64,000 nucleotides of DNA from Paracoccus marinus (GCF_007018965.1 NZ_VJYZ01000007.1:1-64000), one strand, 5' to 3'. Numbered from the stretch's first letter, positions 27,049 through 36,040 are shown. The notes: generated from the sequence alone by a model not told the origin. Numbers and translations are program-made.

Positions 27049-28365
27049 ATGCAAACGACCTTCACCGACGCGCAGCTTGCCGACCCGCTCACCCGCCGCT
27101 CGAACGAGATCCTGCGGTCCTGCGTCCATTGCGGCTTCTGCACCGCGACCTGCCCGACCTACAAGGTGCTGGGCGACGAGCTCGACAGTCCGCGCGGGCG
27201 CATTTACCTCATCAAGGACATGCTGGAAAACAGCCGCGTCCCCGATGCGCGGACGGTGCTGCACATCGACCGCTGCCTCAGCTGTCTCAGCTGCATGACG
27301 ACCTGCCCGTCTGGCGTGAACTACATGCACCTGGTCGATCACGCCCGCGAATACATCAACGACAATTACCGCCGCCGTTGGGACGACCGCGCGCTGCGCT
27401 GGCTGCTGGCGCGGGTGCTGCCCTATCCGGGCCGGTTCCGGCTGGCGCTGGGGGCGGCGCGGATCGCCCGGCCGTTCCGGCGGATGGTTCCCGACGCGCG
27501 GCTGCGGGCGATGCTGGACATGGCGCCGCCGCGATTACCCGCGCGCAGCCCCAACGACCGCCCGCAGGTGTTCGCGGCGGACGGGCGGCACCGCCGCAGG
27601 GTGGCGCTGCTGACAGGTTGCGCGCAAAGGGCGCTCAACACCGACATCAACGACGCGACGATCCGCCTGCTGCGCCGCCACGGCTGCGAGGTCGTGATCC
27701 CCAGGGGCGTCGGCTGCTGCGGCGCGCTGACCCACCACATGGGCCGCGCGTCCGAAAGCCACGCCATGGCCGCCGCCAACATCCGCGCGCTGGCGGCCGA
27801 GATGGACGGCGAGGGGCTGGACGCGCTGGTCATCAACACCTCGGGCTGCGGCACGACTGTCAAGGATTACGGCCACATCTTCGCGGACGGGCCGCTGGCG
27901 GACGACGCCGCGCGGGTCGCGGCGAGCGCGCGGGACGTGACCGAGGTGATGGCGGACATCATGGCCGACGGTGGCCTGTCCGACCCGACCCGCGCCGAGC
28001 CGCTGCGGGTGGCCTATCACTCCGCCTGCTCGCTTCAGCACGGCCAGCAGGTGCGGGGCGCGCCCAAGGAACTGCTGAAGGCGGCCGGGTTCACCGTGGT
28101 CGAGCCGCGCGACGCTCATATCTGCTGCGGATCGGCCGGAACCTACAACCTGCTGCAACCGGCGATCTCGGCCGATCTCAAGGCCCGCAAGGTCGAGGCG
28201 ATCACGGCGACCCGCCCGCAGGTCATCGCCGCCGGCAACATCGGCTGCATGATGCAGATCGGGTCGGGCACCGATGTCCCGGTCGTCCACACGGTCGAGT
28301 TGCTGGACTGGGCGACGGGCGGGCCGCGGCCGCCCAGCCTTGCGGGCCTTGCGGCGATCCGGTGA
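27049..28365 (+). CDS. glcF: Glycolate oxidase iron-sulfur subunit GlcF
   Basis: A 438-residue electron-transfer subunit. Two [4Fe-4S] motifs lie near the N-terminus (CVHCGFCTATCP and CLSCLSCMTTCP), followed by two CCG domains (GVGCCGALTHHMG, ICCGSAGTYNLLQP). It passes electrons from the FAD subunits to the respiratory chain. Length is normal (about 407-440). Last gene of glcDEF. Confidence 0.94.
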   Translation: MQTTFTDAQLADPLTRRSNEILRSCVHCGFCTATCPTYKVLGDELDSPRGRIYLIKDMLENSRVPDARTVLHIDRCLSCLSCMTTCPSGVNYMHLVDHAREYINDNYRRRWDDRALRWLLARVLPYPGRFRLALGAARIARPFRRMVPDARLRAMLDMAPPRLPARSPNDRPQVFAADGRHRRRVALLTGCAQRALNTDINDATIRLLRRHGCEVVIPRGVGCCGALTHHMGRASESHAMAAANIRALAAEMDGEGLDALVINTSGCGTTVKDYGHIFADGPLADDAARVAASARDVTEVMADIMADGGLSDPTRAEPLRVAYHSACSLQHGQQVRGAPKELLKAAGFTVVEPRDAHICCGSAGTYNLLQPAISADLKARKVEAITATRPQVIAAGNIGCMMQIGSGTDVPVVHTVELLDWATGGPRPPSLAGLAAIR

Positions 28366-28383
28366 ACACACGCGGCGTTCGCG

Positions 28384-28641
28384 TCAGCCGGAAAGCTTGG
28401 CCACCCGCCGCGTCTCGTTGACGATCGCAAGGGCGCACCCGCGCGCCGCCTCGTCGATGGTGGCGCGGGTCAGGCCGATGTCGCGCAGGGTCTCGTCCGG
28501 CAGCGACGAGAGATCGCGGCGCGCCGCGCGCTCGATCCGGCGGATCGCGGCGGCGTGGCGGCGGGCGCGGACCAAGTCGAGCATGCGCCGCAATAATGCG
28601 CCCGTGCGTGCATGGGTCAGGATGAGGCTCTGGGTGGTCAT
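28384..28641 (-). CDS. DUF1127 small basic protein
   Basis: An 85-residue protein with the DUF1127 (YjiS-like) core LSSLPDETLRDIGLTRATI at about residues 44-62, preceded by an Arg-rich helix. In related bacteria short DUF1127 proteins bind RNA and influence carbon, phosphate or stress metabolism. At 85 residues it is longer than the minimal ones (about 45-70). It converges with glcF with only 18 bp between them. Confidence 0.8.
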   Translation of the reverse strand: MTTQSLILTHARTGALLRRMLDLVRARRHAAAIRRIERAARRDLSSLPDETLRDIGLTRATIDEAARGCALAIVNETRRVAKLSG

Positions 28642-28767
28642 GAATGGGTTCCGAGTTTGCGATTGTAGGTATCGCGCTTCTCGCGGTCCCGCGTTGGCGC
28701 CGGCGTGGCAGCCATCGTCGTATCTGCGTGCCGCAGGCGTGGAAATGGCGCACCGTGCCCGTCCCCC

Positions 28768-29541
28768 TCAGCCCGGCTTCACGCCCCCCATCACCCCCGT
28801 CAGGTCGTCGGCAAGCCCCCGCACGCTTGCCCCCATCGCCGCCAGCCCCTCGACTGGCAGCCGTGCCGCCAGCGCCGAGATCGAGATCGCGCCGACCGGG
28901 TCGCCTGTGGGCGACCACACCACCGCCGCCACGCAGCGCATGCCCGGCGTGAACTCCTCGTCGTCCACGGCATAGCCCCGCCCGCGGGTCAGCGCGATTT
29001 CGGTCCGCACCGCGTCCATCGTCGTCAGGCTGTGCCGGGTCGCGGGGCGCAGCCCGTGGCGCGCTACCAGCGCGTCGATGGCGTGGTCCGGCCAGGTCGA
29101 GACGATCGCCTTGCCCATGCCGGAGTTCATGACTGGCGCCCGGCCGCCGGGCGGTGCGATCGCGCGGATGATCTCGCGGCTTTCGACCTGCGCAACGGTG
29201 ATGACCTCGCCGTCCTCGAGAACGCCGAGGTTCGCGGTCTCGCGGCTCAGGTCGCGCAGGCGGCGCAGGAACGGCATCGCGGCGGCGATGAAGCTTTGCC
29301 AGCGGGTGAAGGCGACCCCCACGGCGAACGCCTTGCGGCCGATGTGCCAGCGGGTCGCGGCGGGGTCGAACTGCGCGAAGCCGCGTCGTTCCAGCGTGGC
29401 GAGCAGCCGGTGCGTGGTGGACGGCGCCAGCCCCGCCTCGCGCGCAAGCGCCGTCAGCCGCACGCCGTCCGCGTGCGCCGCCAGCGCCTCGAGCAATGAC
29501 AGCGCGCGATCGACGGACTGGACGGTGCCGAGCTTTTCCAC
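28768..29541 (-). CDS. IclR-family transcriptional regulator
   Basis: About 257 residues. An N-terminal winged helix (TVQSVDRALSLLEAL, LAREAGLAPSTTHRLLATLERRGF) is followed by an IclR ligand-binding domain (VMNSGMGKAIVSTWP, GYAVDDEEFTPGMRCVAAVVW). I chose the GTG at 29541 (EKLGTVQSVDRAL); GTG 29559 is equally open but overlaps the operator-like repeat. It is divergent from malate synthase and probably controls it in response to glyoxylate or a related metabolite. Confidence 0.85.
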   Translation of the reverse strand: MEKLGTVQSVDRALSLLEALAAHADGVRLTALAREAGLAPSTTHRLLATLERRGFAQFDPAATRWHIGRKAFAVGVAFTRWQSFIAAAMPFLRRLRDLSRETANLGVLEDGEVITVAQVESREIIRAIAPPGGRAPVMNSGMGKAIVSTWPDHAIDALVARHGLRPATRHSLTTMDAVRTEIALTRGRGYAVDDEEFTPGMRCVAAVVWSPTGDPVGAISISALAARLPVEGLAAMGASVRGLADDLTGVMGGVKPG

Positions 29542-29553
29542 CCTCGCAGCATG

Positions 29554-29577
29554 TTCCACATCGTGGAAAACTTCCAC
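29554..29577. promoter_or_regulatory. IclR-type operator array upstream of glcB
   Basis: Three alternating half-sites with 3-nt spacers and exact 9-bp periodicity: TTCCAC (29554-29559), GTGGAA (29563-29568), TTCCAC (29572-29577). The TGGAA-N3-TTCCA form resembles the E. coli IclR box. It sits just before the IclR gene start and 72 bp before glcB. Confidence 0.7.
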
Positions 29578-29648
29578 CCCGCGCTGGCATGATCGGCCCG
29601 CAAGGCGCAGCGTGCGCGCCAATTCCGCAGCGGAAATGGAGTTTTCAG

Positions 29649-31802
29649 ATGACCACCCACGTCGATCGCGCCGGCCTTCAGGTCGCCCCCGTCCTCGCCG
29701 CCTTTGTCGAGGACCGCCTGCTGCCCGGCCTGCCGGTCACGCCGGATGCGTTCTGGTCGGGCTACGCCGCGCTGCTGCGCGACCTCGCCCCGGAAAACCG
29801 CCGCCTGCTGCAGGTACGCGACGAGATGCAGGGCAAGATTGACGACTGGCTGGCGAACCGGCGCGAGAAGGACTGGGACAACGCCGCCTGGCAGGATTTC
29901 CTGCGCGAGATCGGCTACATCGTCCCGGAAGGGCCCGCGTTCAAGGTCGAGACGGGGCCGACCGATCCCGAGATGTCGCAGGTCGCGGGCCCGCAGCTCG
30001 TGGTGCCGGTGATGAACGCGCGCTTTGCGCTGAACGCCGCGAATGCGCGCTGGGGGTCGCTCTACGACGCGCTTTACGGCACCGACGCGCTGCCGGGCGC
30101 GCCCGAGGGCAAGGGCTATGACGAGAAGCGGGGTGCCGAGGCTGTGGCATGGGCCGCGCGCTTCCTTGACGACGCGCTGCCGCTGGACGGCGGACGCCAC
30201 GCCGACGTGACCGCGTGGCGGGTCGAGGACGGCCGCGCCATCGCCACCATCGACGGACGCGATGTGGGGCTGGCGGACCCCGCCGCCTTTGTCGGCTACT
30301 CTGGCGACAAGGCTGCGGGCGCGCGCTCGATCCTGCTGCGCCACAACGGCCTGCATGTCGAACTGGTGTTCGACCCCTCGCACCCGGTCGGCGCGGCCAG
30401 CGCATCGGGCCTGCGCGACGTGGTGCTGGAATCGGCACTGACCGCAATCCAGGACCTTGAGGACTCGATCGCTGCCGTCGATGCCGACGACAAGGTTGCG
30501 GCCTACGCCAACTGGCTGGGCCTGATGCAGGGCGATCTGTCCGAGACGTTCGAGAAGGGCGGCCGCAGCCTGACCCGCCGCCTGAACCCCGACCGCGACT
30601 TCACCGCGCCCGACGGGTCCACCCTGACGCTGCCGGGACGGTCCGCGCTGCTGGCGCGGAACGTGGGCCACCTGATGACCACCGACGCGGTGCTGCTGGA
30701 CGGGGCCGAGACGCCCGAGGGGATGATGGACGCCGTCGTCACCGTGGCGGCGGGGATGCACGACCTCGCCCGCACGGACGGGCCGCGCAACTCCCGCACC
30801 GGGTCGATCTACGTCGTGAAGCCCAAGATGCACGGCCCCGAGGAAGCGGCCTTCGCCGACCGCACCTATGCCCGCGTCGAGGAGATGCTGGGACTGGCGA
30901 ACGGCACCGTGAAGCTGGGCCTGATGGATGAGGAGCGTCGCACCTCGGCCAACCTGCGCGAATGCATCCGCGCGCTCAAAGGGCGGATCGCGTTCATCAA
31001 CACCGGCTTCCTCGACCGCACCGGGGACGAGATCCACACCGTCATGCAGGCCGGTCCCGTGCTGCCCAAGGGCGAGATCAAGGACGCGTCCTGGCTGTCG
31101 GCCTATGAGAACGGGAACGTGGACGCAGGACTTGCGACCGGGCTGAACGGCAAAGGCCAAATCGGCAAGGGCATGTGGGCCAAGCCCGACGACATGGCCG
31201 ACATGCTGGCCGCCAAGGCGGGCCACCCGAAGGCGGGCGCCACCACCGCGTGGGTGCCGTCGCCGACCGCCGCCACGCTGCACGCCGTCCACTACCATCA
31301 GGTGGACGTGGCCGCGCGCCAGGCGGAGCTGGCCAGCCGCGAGCGCGCGAGCTTCGACGCGCTGATGACCCCGCCGCTGATGGGCAAGCGCAACCTGTCC
31401 GAAGCGCAGGTCGCGCGCGAGATCGACCTGAACACGCAGTCGATCCTCGGCTACGTCGTGCGCTGGGTTGACCAGGGCGTCGGCTGTTCCAAGGTGCCCG
31501 ACATCGACGACGTGGCGCTGATGGAGGACCGGGCGACGCTGCGGATCTCGGCCCAGTTCCTTGCCAACTGGCTTCTGCACGGGATCATCACCGAGGCGCA
31601 GCTGGACGAAAGCCTGCGCCGCATGGCGCTTGAGGTGGACCGCCAGAACGCCGCCGATCCGCTGTACCGTCCGCTCGCGCCGGGCTACGACGGCCCCGCC
31701 TTCAATGCCGCGCGCGAGCTGATCGTCAAGGGCGGCACCGAGCCGTCCGGCTATACCGAACCGCTGCTGCACCACTGGCGCCGCGTAGCGAAAGCGTCCT
31801 GA
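29649..31802 (+). CDS. glcB: Malate synthase G
   Basis: A 717-residue cytoplasmic enzyme condensing glyoxylate with acetyl-CoA to malate, close to the usual 723 residues. Signatures: VLESALTAIQDLEDSIAAVD, GPRNSRTGSIYVVKPKMHGP, LGLMDEERRTSANL (catalytic Arg) and LMEDRATLRISAQFLANWL (catalytic Asp region). The start MTTHVDRAGLQV lies after GGAAATGGAG-like sequence; upstream frame is regulatory DNA. It consumes the glyoxylate made by GlcDEF and is followed 10 nt later by glcG. Confidence 0.95.
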   Translation: MTTHVDRAGLQVAPVLAAFVEDRLLPGLPVTPDAFWSGYAALLRDLAPENRRLLQVRDEMQGKIDDWLANRREKDWDNAAWQDFLREIGYIVPEGPAFKVETGPTDPEMSQVAGPQLVVPVMNARFALNAANARWGSLYDALYGTDALPGAPEGKGYDEKRGAEAVAWAARFLDDALPLDGGRHADVTAWRVEDGRAIATIDGRDVGLADPAAFVGYSGDKAAGARSILLRHNGLHVELVFDPSHPVGAASASGLRDVVLESALTAIQDLEDSIAAVDADDKVAAYANWLGLMQGDLSETFEKGGRSLTRRLNPDRDFTAPDGSTLTLPGRSALLARNVGHLMTTDAVLLDGAETPEGMMDAVVTVAAGMHDLARTDGPRNSRTGSIYVVKPKMHGPEEAAFADRTYARVEEMLGLANGTVKLGLMDEERRTSANLRECIRALKGRIAFINTGFLDRTGDEIHTVMQAGPVLPKGEIKDASWLSAYENGNVDAGLATGLNGKGQIGKGMWAKPDDMADMLAAKAGHPKAGATTAWVPSPTAATLHAVHYHQVDVAARQAELASRERASFDALMTPPLMGKRNLSEAQVAREIDLNTQSILGYVVRWVDQGVGCSKVPDIDDVALMEDRATLRISAQFLANWLLHGIITEAQLDESLRRMALEVDRQNAADPLYRPLAPGYDGPAFNAARELIVKGGTEPSGYTEPLLHHWRRVAKAS

Positions 31803-31812
31803 GGAGAATGGA

Positions 31813-32235
31813 ATGAAGACCCTGCAACGACTTGACCTTGACGACGCCCGCCTGCTGATCGCAGGCGCCACCGCCCGCGCGGGCGAAATCGGCGTGCCGA
31901 TGTGCATCGCCGTCACCGACGAAAGCGGCCAGCTGATCGCGTTCGAGCGGATGGAGGGCGGCAAGGTCACCTCGACCACCATCGCGATCGACAAGGCCTT
32001 TACCGCCGCCGCCGCGAAGAAGGCGACGCACAACTACGGCACCTCCAGCCAGCCGGGCGCGCCGGCCTACGGCATCAACTCGGCCATCGGCGGTCGGCTG
32101 ATGGTGGTTGGCGGCGGACTGCCGGTCGCCTGGCAGGGCGAGGTCGTCGGCGGCATCGGCGTGTCGTCGGGCACGCCGGCGCAGGATCAGGACGTGGCGC
32201 AAGCCGGAATCGACCACTGGAACGGCAGCCGGTAA
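31813..32235 (+). CDS. glcG: GlcG/HbpS-family protein (DUF336)
   Basis: A 140-residue protein of the GlcG/HbpS family, unknown in exact function, classically encoded with glc genes. Visible motifs: AVTDESGQLIAFERMEGG, SIDKAFTAA-type segment (IAIDKAFTAAAAKKA) and the glycine-rich GGLPVAWQGEVVGGIGVSSG. It follows malate synthase after 10 nt with a GAGGAG ribosome-binding site and is surely co-transcribed. Confidence 0.88.
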   Translation: MKTLQRLDLDDARLLIAGATARAGEIGVPMCIAVTDESGQLIAFERMEGGKVTSTTIAIDKAFTAAAAKKATHNYGTSSQPGAPAYGINSAIGGRLMVVGGGLPVAWQGEVVGGIGVSSGTPAQDQDVAQAGIDHWNGSR

Positions 32236-32667
32236 GCGGTCCGGCCGCGCATTGCCGAGCGCCGTGGTGCCGCGAGGCGCCGCGGCGTTTTTCATGGCGA
32301 GAGCGGGCGAGCAGAGGACGCGGCCGGTCTCGGTAGCTTCGTGCGAGATTGGTGTGATGCGGCGGGCTTGCCGCAATGCGCTTCGCTCGGCTTGAGAAAA
32401 GGCGTGTGCACGGCGCCTTGCGGAAGCAGGTGCGTCACCGCACGAGATCATGGCTGTGACGGGTCAGGAGACCTTCGCCGAGATCAAGCACTATCCGCAG
32501 ATAGGTGCGCGGGGCAGGTCTGGCGGACCGTGCAATGGAGAGGATCAGATGACGTATCCAGAGGGGGGTGCGTGGCTAAACTTTGGCTAACTGGCTAACT
32601 TTTCCCCGATATTAGCCAAAAAAACTGTCAGATTATCGCACAAAATCAATGATTTAAATGAAAATGA
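32236..32667. other. Gap between glcG and tRNA-Glu with AT-rich, repeat-bearing end
   Basis: About 430 bp without a credible gene. The left part is mixed composition. From ~32570 the DNA turns AT-rich and contains TGGCTAA three times and its complement once, then runs into the 3' end of the tRNA. This is the position where integrative elements use tRNA 3' ends as attachment sites. Confidence 0.45.
32573..32618. repeat. TGGCTAA direct/inverted heptamer cluster
   Basis: TGGCTAA at 32573-32579, 32584-32590 and 32592-32598 and TTAGCCA at 32612-32618, all within 46 bp, about 50 bp from the tRNA-Glu CCA end. The clustering is seen directly; a role as integrase arm-type or att-associated sites is inference. 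Confidence 0.5.
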
Positions 32668-32742
32668 TGGCAGCCCGTAGGGGAGTCGAACCCCTCTTTT
32701 CAGGTTGAAAACCTGACGTCCTAACCGATAGACGAACGGGCC
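32668..32742 (-). tRNA. tRNA-Glu (anticodon UUC)
   Basis: A 75-nt cloverleaf with encoded CCA. Acceptor stem GGCCCGT pairs with ACGGGCT (one G-U), D-arm GTCTATCGGTTAGGAC, anticodon stem TCAGG/CCTGA with loop TTTTCAA giving anticodon TTC, and T-arm AGGGGTTCGACTCCCCT. Read on the minus strand. Confidence 0.95.
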
Positions 32743-32848
32743 ATCCAAGTCGTCCGCGCGGCGCTGCCCCGCGACGTGGAGCGGTGTTTAGGTCAGGGCC
32801 GCGGGGGGCGCAAGCAGAAAAACGCACCCGCCGCGAAAGGTTTTTGCG

Positions 32849-34612
32849 TCACGCCTCTGCCGCGTCGTCCAAGCGCAGGCGCAGGCGCTGTCGGCCGCCC
32901 CAGACCGACAGTTCCAGCTTGCCGGCAAGGTGGAAGCGGCGGCCCTGCGCGCCCATCAGCGCGGGGCCGAGCGGGCCGGCCATGGCGCCCCACGCGACCG
33001 CGTCCACGGGCGCCGCGCCGGGGCTGCGGAAGCGCAGGCGCAGGTGGCCGTCGCCCATGGTCGAGACGCTGTCCACCAACTGGTCCGCGAACGCGAATCG
33101 CGGGGCAGGGGCGGCCGCGCCGAAGGGGCCAGCACGGTCCAGCATCTCCATCAGCTCGACAGTGGCACCGGCGGGATCGAGCAGGCCCGAGATCCGCAGG
33201 GCGTCCGTCGCCTCGGCCTCGCCCGCCTGCCGCGTCACCAGCTCTGACAGCCGCGCCATCGCGGCGGGGATGGCGTCCGCGGCGACGGTCAGGCCCGCGG
33301 CCATCGCGTGGCCGCCGCCCTTTTCGATCAGCCCCTCGGCCATCAGGCGCTGCATCGCGCGGCCGATGTCCACGCCGGGAACCGAGCGGGCCGAACCCTT
33401 GCCGACGCCGTCCTGCACCCCGATCACGACCGAGGGGCGGCGGGTCGCCTCTTTCACCCGCGCGGCGACGATGCCGACGACGCCCGGGTGCCAGCCTTCG
33501 CCCGCGGCCCAGGCGAGCGAGGGATCGCCCCGCGCCTCGACCTGCGCCAGCGCCTCGTCGCGTAGCCCCGCCTCGATCGCGCGGCGGTCGCGGTTGAAAT
33601 CGTCGAGCCGGGCGGCCATCAGCGCGGCCTGATGCGGATCGTCGCAGGACAGGCAGCGCGCGCCCAGGTCGGCCTGCCCCACGCGCCCACCCGCATTTAT
33701 GCGGGGGCCGAGAAGAAAGCCCAGATGGAACGCCGTCGGCAGCGTGTCGAGCCGGGCCACGTCCGACAGCGCCACCAGCCCCGGCCGCTGCCGCCGCGCC
33801 ATGATCGCAAGACCCTGCCGCACGAAGGCGCGGTTGACGCCGACAAGCGGGGCGACGTCCGCCACCGTCGCCAGCGCCACGAGGTCCAGATGCGACAGCA
33901 GGTTCGGCTCGGGCCGCCCTGCGGCGCGCAGGACGCGGTTGCACTGCACGAGCGTCAGGAACACGACGCCCGCGGCGCACAGGTAGCCAAAGGCGCCGTC
34001 CTCGTCTGCCCGGTTGGGGTTCACGACGGCGAGCGCCGGGGGCAGCGTCTCTCCCCCTTGGTGGTGATCCAGCACGATCACGTCGGCGCGGCCTTGCGCC
34101 GCCGCCAGCGCCTCGTGGCTGAGCGTGCCGCAATCGACGCAGACGATGAGGTCGTGCGCGGCGGCAAGGGTCGCGACGGCCGGCGCGTTCGGGCCGTATC
34201 CCTCGTCGATGCGGTCGGGAACGTACAGGGTCGCGTCGCGCCCCAGCGACCGCAGCCAGCCGATCAGCAGCGCCGCCGAAGCGCCGCCGTCCACGTCGTA
34301 GTCGGCAAAGACCGCGATGCGCTGGCCGTCCAGCGCGGCCGCGACGATGCGCTCGGCCGCGGGCCCCATGTCGCGCAGGCGCAGCGGATCGGGCAGCAGG
34401 TCGCGCAGGCGCGGCTCGAGGTGGCCGGGCGCGGCGTCGTGGTCGATGCCGCGTTCGGCCAGCACGCGCGCGATCGGCAGGGGCAGGGCGGACAGCTGCG
34501 CCAGCCCTTCGGCCCGACGTTCGAGGTCGGGGGCGGGGCCGATCCAGCGGCGGCCGCCCAGCGAGCGCGCGACGTCGAGGAACGGCCGCGGCGAGGGATC
34601 ATCGAAGGACAT
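32849..34612 (-). CDS. recJ: Single-stranded-DNA-specific exonuclease RecJ
   Basis: A 587-residue DHH-family 5'-3' exonuclease used in recombinational and mismatch repair. Metal-binding motifs are FADYDVDGGASAALL, CVDCGT, IVLDHHQGG and the DHHA1 loop EKGGGHAMAAGL, followed by an OB-fold C-terminal region. The start MSFDDPSPRPFLDVARSLGGRRW fits the family; the longer frame upstream overlaps the glpX 3' hairpin. It follows glpX by about 100 bp on the same strand. Confidence 0.94.
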   Translation of the reverse strand: MSFDDPSPRPFLDVARSLGGRRWIGPAPDLERRAEGLAQLSALPLPIARVLAERGIDHDAAPGHLEPRLRDLLPDPLRLRDMGPAAERIVAAALDGQRIAVFADYDVDGGASAALLIGWLRSLGRDATLYVPDRIDEGYGPNAPAVATLAAAHDLIVCVDCGTLSHEALAAAQGRADVIVLDHHQGGETLPPALAVVNPNRADEDGAFGYLCAAGVVFLTLVQCNRVLRAAGRPEPNLLSHLDLVALATVADVAPLVGVNRAFVRQGLAIMARRQRPGLVALSDVARLDTLPTAFHLGFLLGPRINAGGRVGQADLGARCLSCDDPHQAALMAARLDDFNRDRRAIEAGLRDEALAQVEARGDPSLAWAAGEGWHPGVVGIVAARVKEATRRPSVVIGVQDGVGKGSARSVPGVDIGRAMQRLMAEGLIEKGGGHAMAAGLTVAADAIPAAMARLSELVTRQAGEAEATDALRISGLLDPAGATVELMEMLDRAGPFGAAAPAPRFAFADQLVDSVSTMGDGHLRLRFRSPGAAPVDAVAWGAMAGPLGPALMGAQGRRFHLAGKLELSVWGGRQRLRLRLDDAAEA

Positions 34613-34677
34613 GGGGTTTCTTGCGGCAGCGGCGCGGCGCTTGCAAGTCCACGGTCGCCCGGCCTGGGGGCGAGAGG

Positions 34678-34707
34678 CGCCCGGCCGCCGCGAGGGACGG
34701 CCGGGCG
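34678..34707 (-). terminator. Strong hairpin after glpX
   Basis: CGCCCGGCCG (34678-34687) and CGGCCGGGCG (34698-34707) form a perfect 10-bp stem with a 10-nt loop, 7 bp beyond the glpX stop. No U-run follows, so it may be a stabilising rather than fully terminating structure before recJ. Confidence 0.5.
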
Positions 34708-34713
34708 GAAGGG

Positions 34714-35685
34714 TCAGGCCCGCTTGACCGGGTTGCGGTAGAACATCCGGCGGACCGAGCCGGTCTTCGAGCGCATCAGGATCGTTTCGGTCTCGATGAA
34801 GCCCGGCTCGCGGCGCAGGCCCTTCACGATCGAGCCGTTGGTGACGCCGGTGGCCGAGAAGATCACGTCGGCGGTCACCATCTCGTCGCGGGTGTAGATG
34901 CGGTTCAGGTCGGTGATGCCGGCCTTGGCGGCACGGCCGCGTTCGTCGTCGTTGCGGAACATCAGCCGGCCCCACATCTGCCCGCCCATGCATTTCAGCG
35001 CGGCGGCGGCCAGCACGCCTTCGGGTGCGCCGCCCGAGCCCATGTACATGTCGATGCCGGTGATCTCGGCCTCGGCCACGTGGATGACGCCCGCCACGTC
35101 GCCGTCGGTGATCAGGCGGATCGCCGCGCCGGTGGAACGGACCTCGGCGATCATCTCCTCGTGGCGGGGGCGTTCCAGGATGCAGACGGTGATGTCCTCG
35201 GGCGTGACGCCGCCGGCCTTGGCCAGCGCGCGCACGCGTTCGGCGGGCGACATCTCAAGGCTGACCACGTCCTTGGGGTAGCCCGGACCGACGGCCAGCT
35301 TGTCCATGTAGACGTCGGGCGCGTGCAGCAGCGTACCCCGCGGGGCCATCGCGATGACGGTCAGGGCGTTCGGCATGTCCTTGGCGGTCAGCGTCGTGCC
35401 TTCCAGCGGGTCCAGCGCGATGTCCACCTCGGGGCCGTTGCCGCTGCCCACTTCCTCGCCGATGAACAGCATCGGCGCCTCGTCCCGCTCACCCTCGCCG
35501 ATCACGACGGTGCCCTTGATGTCGAGCATGTTCAGCTGGTCGCGCATCGCGTTGACGGCGGCCTGGTCGGCGGCCTTTTCGTCGCCGCGGCCGATCAGCT
35601 TGGCCGACGCGTGGGCCGCGGCCTCGCTGACGCGGGCAAGGCCGAGGGAAAGCATGCGGTCGTTGAAGTCGTTGGTCGGCGCCAT
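34714..35685 (-). CDS. glpX: Class II fructose-1,6-bisphosphatase GlpX
   Basis: A 323-residue gluconeogenic phosphatase making fructose 6-phosphate; some relatives also hydrolyse sedoheptulose bisphosphate. Metal-site motifs GEGERDEAPMLFIGE and DPLEGTTLTAKDMPNAL are present, as are YMGSGGAPEGVLAAAALKC and RIYTRDEMVTADVIFSATGVT. The ATG at 35685 gives MAPTNDFNDRMLSL and normal length; the longer frame overlaps bolA. Confidence 0.95.
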   Translation of the reverse strand: MAPTNDFNDRMLSLGLARVSEAAAHASAKLIGRGDEKAADQAAVNAMRDQLNMLDIKGTVVIGEGERDEAPMLFIGEEVGSGNGPEVDIALDPLEGTTLTAKDMPNALTVIAMAPRGTLLHAPDVYMDKLAVGPGYPKDVVSLEMSPAERVRALAKAGGVTPEDITVCILERPRHEEMIAEVRSTGAAIRLITDGDVAGVIHVAEAEITGIDMYMGSGGAPEGVLAAAALKCMGGQMWGRLMFRNDDERGRAAKAGITDLNRIYTRDEMVTADVIFSATGVTNGSIVKGLRREPGFIETETILMRSKTGSVRRMFYRNPVKRA

Positions 35686-35779
35686 GTCTGGGATCCTCGG
35701 CTGAGTGCGATTGCCCCGGCTTCTAGGGCCGGGTCGCCGGGGCGACAAGACTGGGGGCGCTAACGGCCGGGCACATCGG

Positions 35780-36040
35780 TCACTTGGCCGAAAGTTCCAG
35801 CGCCAGCGCGTGGATCCGGGGCACGATATCGCCCAGCGTCTGGTGGACAAGACGGTGCTGCGCGACGCGGCCCATCCCCTCGAACCGGGGCGAGGCCATG
35901 CGGACCCGGAAATGCGTCTGGCCGCCCTCGCGCCAGCCGCCGTGGCCGCGATGCTGTTCGCTTTCGTCCAAGACCTCGAGCCGGGTCGGACCCAGCGTGG
36001 CCAGACGTGTCGTCATCTCGTCGCCGATGTCGTGGGACAA
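35780..36040 (-). CDS. bolA: BolA family protein
   Basis: An 86-residue KH-like protein. The BolA core TRLEVLDESEQHRGHGG...HFRVRMASPRFEGM and HRLVHQTLGDIV is clear, including the conserved His used with monothiol glutaredoxins to coordinate a Fe-S cluster. The TTG at 36040 is preferred because GGGGAG lies 8 nt upstream; an ATG at 36016 would cut the first helix and the longer ATG frame starts in the J-domain gene region. It is divergent from the J-domain gene, 73 bp apart. Confidence 0.88.
   Translation of the reverse strand: MSHDIGDEMTTRLATLGPTRLEVLDESEQHRGHGGWREGGQTHFRVRMASPRFEGMGRVAQHRLVHQTLGDIVPRIHALALELSAK

Noticed and set aside
32341-32598. An 85-codon plus-strand frame between glcG and tRNA-Glu
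   Set aside because: No ribosome-binding site, Cys/Gly/Arg-rich product without similarity, and it ends in the repeat cluster.
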